Assembly: GCF_019242355.1 (NCBI RefSeq)
Contig: NZ_JAFAVR010000271.1
Span: forward strand, 1 to 35,795
Length of the DNA stretch: 35,795 bases
DNA from: Sphingomonas sp.
Lineage (GTDB): Bacteria; Pseudomonadota; Alphaproteobacteria; Sphingomonadales; Sphingomonadaceae
Direction: 5' to 3'
The notes beneath the pieces were generated by a model. It searched no databases, was not told the DNA's origin, and saw nothing but the letters and a program-made list of their open reading frames with translations. Numbering within the stretch: the first letter of the stretch is position 1; the number at the start of each line of letters is the position of its first letter. A program made the position numbers and the translations under genes. This document shows, piece after piece, positions 16,335 to 24,237 of this stretch.

Positions 16335-17114
16335 ATGGACATCGAGGGAATTTCGGCAGTGGTCACCGGCGCCGCGTCGGGACTGGGCGAGGCGACTGCG
16401 CGGACGCTCGCAGCCCGCGGCGCCAAGGTCGCCGTCTTCGACCGTGACCGCGCGCGTGGCGAGGCGATTGCCGGCGACATCGGCGGTATCTTCTGCGATG
16501 TCGACGTCACCAGCGACGAGAAGGTCGCCGCCGCTTTCGCGAGGGCGCGCGAGGCGCATGGCCAGGAGCGCGTGCTTGTCAATTGCGCCGGGGTCGCGAA
16601 CGCTGCGAAGACGGTCGCCCGCGACAAGGAAACCAAGGCGCCCAAATTCTACCCAATGCAGCAGTTTGAGCTGGCCATCCAGATCAACCTCATCGGTTCG
16701 TTCCGCTGCATTGCTCATTCGGCGTTCGGAATGGTCGGACTCGATCCGCTTGACGAGGGTGAGCGCGGCGTCATCGTCAACACGGCCTCGGTTGCCGCCG
16801 AGGACGGTCAGATCGGCCAGGCTGCGTACTCAGCATCGAAGGGCGGAGTGATGGCCATGGCGCTGCCCATCGCCCGCGACCTCATGAACGACGGTGTTCG
16901 CGTGAACACCATCCTGCCCGGCGTGTTCAAGACGCCGATGGTGGCGATGATGCCGCCCAACGTGCAGGATGCATTGGGCGCTCAGGTTCCTTTCCCGAAG
17001 CGTCTCGGCCAGGCCGAGGAATATGCCCGGCTCGCCTGTTTCATGGTCGAGAATCCCTATCTCAATGCCGCTGCCGTCCGGCTCGACGGCGGCATCCGCA
17101 TGGCGCCGCGGTGA
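16335..17114 (+). CDS. SDR family oxidoreductase (3-hydroxyacyl-CoA dehydrogenase-like)
   Basis: AVVTGAASGLGEATARTLAARGAKVAVFDRD...LVNCAGVAN...AAYSASKGGVMAMALPIARDLMNDGVRVNTILPGVFKTPM. Confidence 0.92.
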   Translation: MDIEGISAVVTGAASGLGEATARTLAARGAKVAVFDRDRARGEAIAGDIGGIFCDVDVTSDEKVAAAFARAREAHGQERVLVNCAGVANAAKTVARDKETKAPKFYPMQQFELAIQINLIGSFRCIAHSAFGMVGLDPLDEGERGVIVNTASVAAEDGQIGQAAYSASKGGVMAMALPIARDLMNDGVRVNTILPGVFKTPMVAMMPPNVQDALGAQVPFPKRLGQAEEYARLACFMVENPYLNAAAVRLDGGIRMAPR

Positions 17115-17941
17115 TGGATTACGCGCGCCTCGTCGATGACCTCGCAGTCACCGCCCGCGAAGCGGGTGAAGCGATCCTGACCATCGTTCGCCGCGGCTTC
17201 GACGTCGAAGCGAAGTCCGATTCCTCCCCCGTGACAGAAGCTGACCGAGCCGCCGAGCTGGTCATCCTCGCCGCCCTCGCAAGGCTCGCGCCCGGTGTTC
17301 CGGTGATCGCCGAGGAGGAAGTCGCGGCCGGCCGCATCCCCGCCCATGGCGGCACCTTCTTCCTTGTCGACCCGCTTGACGGGACCAAGGAATTCGTCCG
17401 CGGCGGCGACGACTATACGGTCAACATCGCGCTGGTCGAGAATCGAGAGACCCGGCTAGGTGTCGTGTTCGCGCCTGCGACCGGCCGACTGCACGGCGGC
17501 CTGGTCGGCGAAGGCGCCTGGCTGGACGAGGGCGCCGGACGCCGCCCGATTCGTACGCGCCCGCTGCAGCAGCCAGCCGTCGCTGTCGCCTCCAAGTCCC
17601 ATTTCACCCAGGCCACGGCGGACTATCTCGCGCAATCCGTCGGGCTCGGCGGAAGCCATGTCAGCATCGGCTCCAGCCTCAAATTCTGCATCGTCGCCGA
17701 GGGTTCGGCCGACATCTATCCGCGTCTTGCGCCCACCAGCGAGTGGGACACGGCGGCGGGCCACGCCGTCCTGCTCGCAGCCGGCGGTAGGGTCGACGGG
17801 CCCGAGGGCGGCCCTCTGCTTTATGGCAAGCCGACCTTCCTCAATCGCGGTTTCGTCGCCACGAGCGGATGGGAGCCACCGGCGATCGCGCCTTTCCTGG
17901 AGCCATTCTCAGGTGGCGGCGACCTGCCCCAAGGCGTCTAG
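17111..17941 (+). CDS. cysQ: 3'(2'),5'-bisphosphate nucleotidase CysQ / inositol monophosphatase family
   Basis: SDSSPVTEADRAAELVILAALARLAPGVPVIAEEEVAAG...FFLVDPLDGTKEFVRGGDDYTVNIALVENRETRLGVVFAPATG...TSEWDTAAGHAVLLAAGG. Confidence 0.9.
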   Translation: MMDYARLVDDLAVTAREAGEAILTIVRRGFDVEAKSDSSPVTEADRAAELVILAALARLAPGVPVIAEEEVAAGRIPAHGGTFFLVDPLDGTKEFVRGGDDYTVNIALVENRETRLGVVFAPATGRLHGGLVGEGAWLDEGAGRRPIRTRPLQQPAVAVASKSHFTQATADYLAQSVGLGGSHVSIGSSLKFCIVAEGSADIYPRLAPTSEWDTAAGHAVLLAAGGRVDGPEGGPLLYGKPTFLNRGFVATSGWEPPAIAPFLEPFSGGGDLPQGV

Positions 17942-17944
17942 CGA

Positions 17945-18202
17945 TCACCTTGGCGCCTCCGGCCACAAGGGCGCATTGGTCCATTTCGGATCGGCATCAT
18001 CGAACCCGCCGTCCGGCCGGCCGAGCCGCAGCGCCGTCACCTGGGCGCGTGCCGCCGCCAGCCGCATGAGCAACTCGACGGCATCGGCATGATGCATGCG
18101 CCCAAGCCCAAGCTGGGACGCGATTTCCTCGGCCGCGACGAGCGTATCGGAAAGCTCCGCAAGCCATCGTGCGCGCTCCGCACTGGTCAGATCCTTTGAC
18201 AT
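17945..18202 (-). CDS. small hypothetical protein
   Basis: MSKDLTSAERARWLAELSDTLVAAEEIASQLGLGRMHHADAVELLMRLAAARAQVTALRLGRPDGGFDDADPKWTNAPLWPEAPR; start chosen at internal Met of the longer ORF. Confidence 0.6.
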   Translation of the reverse strand: MSKDLTSAERARWLAELSDTLVAAEEIASQLGLGRMHHADAVELLMRLAAARAQVTALRLGRPDGGFDDADPKWTNAPLWPEAPR

Positions 18203-18372
18203 CTCATTCACGAACGCGCCCTCGGTAAATGTCGGGCGATCATATGAGGCGGGGGCCCTTGACGGTTCCCGTGGACGCATCCGTTGTGGAGGCGAATTTG
18301 CCTCACTTTTATCCAGAATGCGGGTTATTGCCGCGGGGCTCGGTCCCCCTTCTTCCGATGAGGTGACCCACT

Positions 18373-19287
18373 ATGGATGCGATTTCGACAGCGCCTGCTC
18401 TCGATTATTCCGATTCCCCTCCAGTTCTGATTGCCGGGTCGAGTGATGCATGCCTGATGCGGGCATCGCGGACCGTTCGGGCGCTTGGGCTCAGAATCGG
18501 CGATGCGGTCCCGATCGAGGAGGCTCCGGCCCGGCTGAGCCGGCAGGCGGCGGCCTCCGCCGTGTGGGTCGAGCTCGACGGTGAGGTTACGGACGGAACT
18601 TCGGGAACGCTGTCCGCGCTCAACCGCGATGCCGCGGACGGGCGCTACGCCGCGATCGTGTCGGCAACGCCGCCGCTGGTCGACGATCTGTTCGGAGTGC
18701 TCGACGACCAGGTCCATCTCCTCATCGACGCGGACGATGCCGAGCGCGCGTCCGCTCTGTCACTTGCCATCGCGCTTCACAGCGAGCGACACTTTGCCGC
18801 TGACGTGGCATCGGACCGCAGCGCCGAGCGCCTTCGCCAGCTGAGTGACGAGGTCGGGCGGATCGCCGCGACCCTTGCGCGGCTATCGACCGGGCCTTCC
18901 CCGGCCCTTACTGCGCCGCCGGTCCAGCAGAGCGGAGAATCGGGCGAGGTCCCGATCGAGGTGATCCGAAAGGTGATCCGCGCCCGGCGCCTGCGCAGCC
19001 GTTTCTTTCGCGACGACCTGTTCGCCGACCCCGCCTGGGACATGCTGCTGGACCTGCTGCACGCGGAGATCCAGCACTTGCGGGTCCCCGTGTCCAGCCT
19101 GTGCATCGCCGCTTCGGTCCCGGCGACGACCGCGCTGCGCTGGCTGAAGACGATGGTAAGGGAAGGCCTGTTCCTGCGCCGCGCCGACCCGCACGACGGC
19201 CGCCGCGTCTTTGTCGAGCTTGCGCCCCAGACCAGCGACGCGCTGCGCCGCTACTTCGCGGAGGTTGGCGCGGCCGCAGTGATCTAG
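18373..19287 (+). CDS. winged-helix MarR-like transcriptional regulator with N-terminal extension
   Basis: C-terminal winged-helix pattern SSLCIAASVPATTALRWLKTMVREGLFLRRADPHDGRRVFVELAPQTSDALRRYFAEV; long N-terminal receiver-like alpha/beta segment. Confidence 0.75.
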   Translation: MDAISTAPALDYSDSPPVLIAGSSDACLMRASRTVRALGLRIGDAVPIEEAPARLSRQAAASAVWVELDGEVTDGTSGTLSALNRDAADGRYAAIVSATPPLVDDLFGVLDDQVHLLIDADDAERASALSLAIALHSERHFAADVASDRSAERLRQLSDEVGRIAATLARLSTGPSPALTAPPVQQSGESGEVPIEVIRKVIRARRLRSRFFRDDLFADPAWDMLLDLLHAEIQHLRVPVSSLCIAASVPATTALRWLKTMVREGLFLRRADPHDGRRVFVELAPQTSDALRRYFAEVGAAAVI

Positions 19288-19366
19288 AGGAAGTGCCGCT
19301 TTCCGTCTGGCCGCGAGTCTGCGCTCGCTTGCGGCACAGCGCCCGGCGTGGCACGGCGGCAGGGTA

Positions 19367-19439
19367 GGGCGGTTAGCTCAGCTGGTAGAGCATCTCGTTT
19401 ACACCGAGAGGGTCGGCGGTTCGAGCCCGTCACCGCCCA
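19367..19439 (+). tRNA. tRNA-Val (anticodon UAC)
   Basis: GGGCGGTTAGCTCAGCTGGTAGAGCATCTCGTTTACACCGAGAGGGTCGGCGGTTCGAGCCCGTCACCGCCCA: 7-bp acceptor GGGCGGT/ACCGCCC, anticodon stem TCTCG/CGAGA with loop TTTACAC, T-loop TTCGAGC; no encoded CCA. Confidence 0.95.
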
Positions 19440-19501
19440 CGGTACGGTTCGAAGCGCGAAGGCCGATGCCTGCTCTTCGGTTTCATCGACGTCGTGGTTG
19501 C

Positions 19502-19684
19502 TCAGTCTGGACGCGCCGCCTGACTGGCGGATCCACCGTCGGCCTCAAGTCTCGCGAGGTCGGCATCTCCTTCCTCAGCCATTTGCAGCAGCATCGCCGC
19601 GACCTGCCGGTCCGTCGTGCTTGCCGCGAGCCGCCGGCAGCGCTCGATGCGCGCGCGGATGTTGGCCACCACGTCTTCGTCCAT
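19502..19684 (-). CDS. small conserved-looking hypothetical protein (60 aa)
   Basis: MDEDVVANIRARIERCRRLAASTTDRQVAAMLLQMAEEGDADLARLEADGGSASQAARPD; helical, soluble. Confidence 0.5.
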   Translation of the reverse strand: MDEDVVANIRARIERCRRLAASTTDRQVAAMLLQMAEEGDADLARLEADGGSASQAARPD

Positions 19685-19789
19685 GGCGACAAAAAGCGCT
19701 CAGCCCCACGGCCGTTCCGGCAAATGCTCGCCGGCCCCTGCATCGGCCACCGCCTGTTGCCCCCTGGCAACAGCCGTCCGCCTCTCGCG

Positions 19790-20356
19790 TCAGAGCCCGC
19801 GAACTAGCGTTGAGGCGACCGCGATCCAGGGTGGGTTGGTCACGATTTGCTGGCGCCCACCGGCCTCGAGCGGCAGAATCTGAAGCTTGTCGGCGTCGCG
19901 GTTGATCAACCGTCCGAACAGGAAGCGTCCGGCGGCGCGCGGAACCAGCACGTCGCGGTTCATCGCTCGGCCGAAATCCTCGGTCCCCAGCATCTCGCAC
20001 CAGATCTCGTCGCCGGCGCGGTAATTGCCGATGCTCGAGGAGACCGTGACCGCCACCTCGCCGTTCTTGACTCGCGGCGGAATGACGATGGTGGCCTTGC
20101 GCGGAGCCGCCGCCCCCGATGCCCCAACCACCGCCGCGACCTTGAGCTCGGCCGGCGCCTCACCACCGCCGACGAGATCCTGCGCATCGACGCCGAGCGC
20201 GCCTGCGATGCGGTTGAGCCAGCCCACCGACACGGTGCGCGTGCCCGTTTCGAGCCTGCCAATCGTCTGCGGCGTCGTCGGCGGGTCGCAGCGCCGCGCG
20301 ACATCGTCCAGGGTCAGCCCGCGGGCCTTCCGAACATCCCGAATTCGCGTAATCAT
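19790..20356 (-). CDS. XRE-family HTH regulator, possibly with C-terminal S24-like domain
   Basis: MITRIRDVRKARGLTLDDVARRCDPPTTPQTIGRLETGTRTVSVGWLNRIAGALGVDAQDLV (HTH_3), then a beta-rich C-terminus ...VKNGEVAVTVSSSIGNYRAGDEIWCEMLGTEDFGRAMNRDVLVPRAAGRFLFGRLINRDADKLQILPLEAGGRQQIV. Confidence 0.85.
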   Translation of the reverse strand: MITRIRDVRKARGLTLDDVARRCDPPTTPQTIGRLETGTRTVSVGWLNRIAGALGVDAQDLVGGGEAPAELKVAAVVGASGAAAPRKATIVIPPRVKNGEVAVTVSSSIGNYRAGDEIWCEMLGTEDFGRAMNRDVLVPRAAGRFLFGRLINRDADKLQILPLEAGGRQQIVTNPPWIAVASTLVRGL

Positions 20357-20368
20357 GTTGTGCCACCT

Positions 20369-20397
20369 AACCATAACGGTTTCTCTCTGTCCTACAG
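20369..20397. promoter_or_regulatory. candidate operator region between divergent XRE and DUF6456 genes
   Basis: Two dyads in the 85-bp divergent intergenic region: AACCATAACGGTT (20369-20381) and CTGTCCTACAG (20387-20397). Confidence 0.4.
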
Positions 20398-20441
20398 TTT
20401 CGCCGCTGTGGCAAGCCACCCGCGACTCGAAAGGAGAAGGC

Positions 20442-20936
20442 ATGGGACGAGGGCAGCGAGATCTGGTGGTGGAACGGGCGCTCGATGCGAATCTGGAGGG
20501 GAAGGACGCTGGTCGTAGCCGCCGCGCACGCTCGGTCACGGTCAATCTTGCGGAATCGCCCCTCGGCTGGTTGTTCGCACGCGGCCTCCTGACCCAGCGT
20601 CAGTTCGATGCCGGCGAGCGCTTGCGCAGCGACTGGGAGCGGTCGCAGCTCGCCCCACGAGTCACGATGGGTTGGAACAGTGCCCCGCAATCGTCGAGCC
20701 GCGGCGGCTCTTTGCCGGCACCCGATCTTGTCGGCGCCCAGATCGATGCCAAGCGGCGTTTCCACGCTGCCGTGGACAGCGCCGGGCCAGGCCTCGCCGA
20801 TATCCTATGGCGCGTCGTCTGCGCAGGCGAGGGGATGCGCGACGCCGAAACTGCGCTTGGTTGGCCGGCGCGCGCGGGCAAGCTCGTGCTCACTTTCGCA
20901 CTCGACCGGATCGCTGATTATTACCGAATTCGCTGA
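20442..20936 (+). CDS. DUF6456 domain protein (GafA C-terminal-half / GafZ-like GTA activator candidate)
   Basis: ESPLGWLFARGLLTQRQFDAGERLRSDWERSQLAPRVTMGWNSAPQ...ARRFHAAVDSAGPGLADILWRVVCAGEGMRDAETALGWPARAGKLVLTFALDRIADYYRIR (read as DUF6456 from memory); RBS AAGGAG upstream. Confidence 0.75.
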   Translation: MGRGQRDLVVERALDANLEGKDAGRSRRARSVTVNLAESPLGWLFARGLLTQRQFDAGERLRSDWERSQLAPRVTMGWNSAPQSSSRGGSLPAPDLVGAQIDAKRRFHAAVDSAGPGLADILWRVVCAGEGMRDAETALGWPARAGKLVLTFALDRIADYYRIR

Positions 20937-20954
20937 TCTTGCCGTTCAAAAGAA

Positions 20955-20987
20955 AAGCGCCGTGCCCCCGGGAGAAGCACGGCGCTT
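20955..20987 (-). terminator. intrinsic terminator for the Q/G/S-rich gene
   Basis: AAGCGCCGTGC / GCACGGCGCTT perfect 11-bp stem; followed on the minus strand by TTTTCTTTT. Confidence 0.75.
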
Positions 20988-21003
20988 CCGTCAGGCTGAA
21001 GCC

Positions 21004-21618
21004 TTAGATCGAGTTGTCGGAGCCCGAGCCCGAGCCTCCGGTCAGGCCGCTCGGCGAGGTACCGCTGTCCTGGTCCTCGTCGTCGAGCGCGCCCTGGCCC
21101 TGTTCCGCGAAATCCGAGCCGCCGGTCGCGTTCGCTGACGATGACTGGTCTTGCTGCTGCAGATAGTCACCCGAACCGCCGCCCTGCGAGCCGATGAAGC
21201 CCTGGTCGGAGGACTGGCCCGACGAGCCACCCTGGCTGCTTCCGCTCTGGTCGCGGGTCAGCGTGTCGCTGTCCGAACCGGACTGGGCCTGACCCTGGCC
21301 GTAGCTCTGGTTCTGGCCGCTCGAGCCCTGGCCGCTGCTGCCGATGTCGGAGCTTCCGCTCTGGCTCTGCGTCGTTCCCGATCCGATGCTGCTGTCGTTG
21401 CCGCCGATCGGCTGGCCACCGGACCCGCCGCTCATCGTCGATTGCTGGCCGAAGCTGTCGCCCTGCTGCTGGCCCTGCTGGCCGAAGGCGCTCTGCTGGT
21501 TCTGCCCGAATTCCGCCTGCTGGCCCTGCCCGAAGGCGCTCTGCTGGTTCTGCTGGCCGGTGGGTTGCTGGTTGTCCTGAATGTCGTTCGATTGGTCCTG
21601 GTTGCGTTCGTCAGCCAT
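21004..21618 (-). CDS. low-complexity Q/G/S-rich, predicted disordered protein
   Basis: MADERNQDQSNDIQDNQQPTGQQNQQSAFGQGQQAEFGQNQQSAFGQQGQQQGDSFGQQSTMSGGSGGQ...; start at internal Met; terminator downstream. Confidence 0.7.
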   Translation of the reverse strand: MADERNQDQSNDIQDNQQPTGQQNQQSAFGQGQQAEFGQNQQSAFGQQGQQQGDSFGQQSTMSGGSGGQPIGGNDSSIGSGTTQSQSGSSDIGSSGQGSSGQNQSYGQGQAQSGSDSDTLTRDQSGSSQGGSSGQSSDQGFIGSQGGGSGDYLQQQDQSSSANATGGSDFAEQGQGALDDEDQDSGTSPSGLTGGSGSGSDNSI

Positions 21619-21747
21619 TGAGAAAACTCCCTCTCCTGGCCCCATCTGCTCTGATGGCTAGAACAAGGACTTGACAGCAACCGTTCCGCACGGTCGCGAG
21701 GCGATGCGACCAACCGCTGGTCGCAAATGCCGGGCACAAAAGAAAAA

Positions 21748-21775
21748 GGCCGCCTCCCGCGAGCAGGACGCGGCC
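21748..21775 (-). terminator. intrinsic terminator downstream of rplI
   Basis: GGCCGC / GCGGCC stem with A-run on the + strand (TTTTTCTTTT on the minus strand). Confidence 0.6.
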
Positions 21776-21801
21776 CTTTCCGGTTCTGTTGCCGAAGGGC
21801 C

Positions 21802-22419
21802 TTAGCCCTCCTGGGCTTCGGGAGCCTCCGGCGCCGCGGCTTCGGCAGCGCCTTCCGGAGTCGCCGTCGCGCCGGGCTCGGCGTTCGGGTCGTAGGCCTC
21901 GGTAAAGCCGGCGTCGTCGCGCTCGAACATCTGCGCCATGACGTCGACGCCCTGCGCCTGGAGCTCGGCCTCTTCCGGCGAGCGGGCGACGTTGACCTTC
22001 ACCGACACCGACACTTCCGGGTGGAGAGCGATCTTCACCTCGTGCATTCCGATCGCCTTGATCGGACGGTCGAGCACGACCTGGCTCTTGGTCACCCTGG
22101 CGCCTTCGGCGTCGAGCAGGTCGACGATGTCGCGGGCGCTGACCGAACCATAGAGCTGGCCAGTGTTCGACGCCTGGCGAATGAGCTGGACCGTCTTGCC
22201 GTCGATGCCCTTCGAGGCCTTCTCGGCATCCGTGCGGCGGGAGGCGTTATCCTCCTCGATCTTCGCGCGGTTCGCTTCGAACACCTTGCGGTTGGCTTCG
22301 TTGGCGCGGAGCGCCTTCTTGTTCGGCAGAAGGTAGTTGCGGGCAAACCCGTCCTTGACCTTCACCACGTCGCCGATGGCGCCGAGCTTCTCGACGCGCT
22401 CAAGCAGAATCACATCCAT
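21802..22419 (-). CDS. rplI: 50S ribosomal protein L9 (bL9)
   Basis: MDVILLERVEKLGAIGDVVKVKDGFARNYLLPNKKALRANEANRKVFEANRAKIE...; acidic/Ala-rich C-terminal extension. Confidence 0.98.
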   Translation of the reverse strand: MDVILLERVEKLGAIGDVVKVKDGFARNYLLPNKKALRANEANRKVFEANRAKIEEDNASRRTDAEKASKGIDGKTVQLIRQASNTGQLYGSVSARDIVDLLDAEGARVTKSQVVLDRPIKAIGMHEVKIALHPEVSVSVKVNVARSPEEAELQAQGVDVMAQMFERDDAGFTEAYDPNAEPGATATPEGAAEAAAPEAPEAQEG

Positions 22420-22431
22420 GTCTGCCGCTCC

Positions 22432-22656
22432 TTACTTCACGACATAGGGAAGCAGGCCGATGTGGCGCGCGCGCTTTATCGCACGGGCCAGCTCGCGCTG
22501 CTTCTTGGAGGAGACGGCGGTGATCCGCGACGGCACGATCTTGCCGCGCTCGGATACGAAGCCCTGGAGCAACCGGACGTCCTTGTAATCGATGCGCGGC
22601 GCGTCCTTGCCGGAAAAGGGGCAGGATTTGCGGCGGCGGAAGAATGCGCGAGCCAT
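22432..22656 (-). CDS. rpsR: 30S ribosomal protein S18 (bS18)
   Basis: [74 protein letters not shown]. Confidence 0.98.
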   Translation of the reverse strand: MARAFFRRRKSCPFSGKDAPRIDYKDVRLLQGFVSERGKIVPSRITAVSSKKQRELARAIKRARHIGLLPYVVK

Positions 22657-23105
22657 TATTCGACCTCCTCTTCCCGTGCGCGGAAGTCGGGACGCTCGCC
22701 CCGCTCACCGCCACGCTCACCGCGATCTCCGCCGCGGAAGCCCTCGCGATCGCCGCCACGCGGGCCGCGCTCACGCTCCTTCTCACCGCGCCGCATCATG
22801 GCCGAGGGTCCGGCCTCATGCTCGTCGACGCGGATGGTGAGGAAGCGGATGATGTCCTCGTTGATGTTAGACTGGCGCTCGAGCTCGGCGATGGCCGGAG
22901 CGGGCGCGTCGATGTCGAGGGCGACGTAGTGCGCCTTGCGGTTCTTGGCGATCCGGTAGGCGATGGAGCGAAGGCCCCAGGTCTCCGTCTTGGCGATCTT
23001 CCCGCCGTTGTCCTCGATGATCTTGGTGGCGTTTTCCGCAAGCGCGTCCACCTGGGCCTGGGCCAGGTCCTGACGCGCGAGGAAAACATGCTCGTAGAGC
23101 GGCAT
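22656..23105 (-). CDS. rpsF: 30S ribosomal protein S6 (bS6)
   Basis: [97 protein letters not shown]. Confidence 0.98.
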   Translation of the reverse strand: MPLYEHVFLARQDLAQAQVDALAENATKIIEDNGGKIAKTETWGLRSIAYRIAKNRKAHYVALDIDAPAPAIAELERQSNINEDIIRFLTIRVDEHEAGPSAMMRRGEKERERGPRGGDREGFRGGDRGERGGERGERPDFRAREEEVE

Positions 23106-23370
23106 GCTGTTCTCTCATGTTGGCCGATCGCTGACGCCGCCCAATGCGGCGCCCCTCCGGCTGTCGTCCTTCATTGCTGCCGGCGGTCGGCATGGCGCTC
23201 CGCCGGGTCCGCGCCTATGGCCAAAGCCGGCGGAAAAGGCAAGCCAAGCCAAAGCATTGCAATAAAAACGAAACTCGGCGCGGCAATTCATTTGCCATTA
23301 ACACGCAAGCGGAATGAAGTAAGGAGCCGCGAGGCGTTTCCGCCGTTTACGCGTCAGGAGGACCAGTAAG

Positions 23371-23895
23371 ATGAGTAGCAGGATCATGAAGGGCGCCGTC
23401 GCCTCGCTGATCGCAATCGCGATGGCGGGCTGCACGACGACCGGTATCGGGACCGGCCAGGCAGTCGGCCAGAATCTCGGCGCGCAGTTCACCTGGACCG
23501 AGAATGGCGGCACCAGGGGCATGATGACCGCTCAGCTGAGCGACGGCACGGTTTACCAAGGCCCGTTCTTCCAGATCACGTCGGAAGGCCGGATGGACTA
23601 TGACCCGCTGTGGAACGGCTGGGGCGGCGGCTTCGGCTGGGGCCACGGCTGGGGCGGTCACCGCTTCGGCTTCGGCTGGGGCGGTTGGGGCCCGTGGGGT
23701 CCGTACGACGACACCTTCACGCAATATAGCGGCCAGGTGCTCGCCAACCTGCAAGGACCGCAGGGCTTCATGCGCTGCCACTTCAGCCTGATGCGTCCGA
23801 CGGGCGGAATGGCGAGCGGCGGCCTTGGCCAGTGCCAGCTGCCTAGCGGCACGATCATCAACGCCCAGTTCCCGCCCCACCCGAGCAGCTGGTAA
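23371..23895 (+). CDS. putative lipoprotein with Gly/Trp-rich segment
   Basis: Lipobox-like AIAMAGC after a hydrophobic signal; WNGWGGGFGWGHGWGGHRFGFGWGGWGPWGPYDD. Confidence 0.75.
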   Translation: MSSRIMKGAVASLIAIAMAGCTTTGIGTGQAVGQNLGAQFTWTENGGTRGMMTAQLSDGTVYQGPFFQITSEGRMDYDPLWNGWGGGFGWGHGWGGHRFGFGWGGWGPWGPYDDTFTQYSGQVLANLQGPQGFMRCHFSLMRPTGGMASGGLGQCQLPSGTIINAQFPPHPSSW

Positions 23896-23912
23896 GCGAA
23901 GCCGCCGAGCAT

Positions 23913-23943
23913 AAGCGAGTGCTTGCCCAAGCAAGCCTCGCTT
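23913..23943. repeat. inverted repeat / hairpin downstream of the lipoprotein gene
   Basis: AAGCGAG...CTCGCTT with nested GCTTG/CAAGC; no clear U-tract. Confidence 0.5.
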
Positions 23944-24237
23944 GTGTCCTAGAGAAGCGCAAAGGCCGGCTGGCGAGGCGTTCGGCGCGACGCGGCGCGG
24001 ACACATTTCTCTCGAAGCTTCGAGGCGATCATAAGGTCGCCAGCGTTCTGTCCCACACGCCTGCCGCCCGGCTCTCCGTCGCGGCGTCCTTTCGCGTCTG
24101 CGCGTAAAGCGACAGCCCTCGATAAAGTAACGCCAGCAGCGACTCTATCCGTACTCTGGTGCCCCTGAGCACATTGCCCTTCGGGCCAAACCGTCGTCCG
24201 CTTCGACAGCCGCCGATTGACTCGGTAAAAGCGCCGG

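Noticed and set aside
19367-19439. tRNA-Val as an integration site for a mobile element
   Set aside because: No integrase and no repeated tRNA 3' end (att-like direct repeat) was found in the window.
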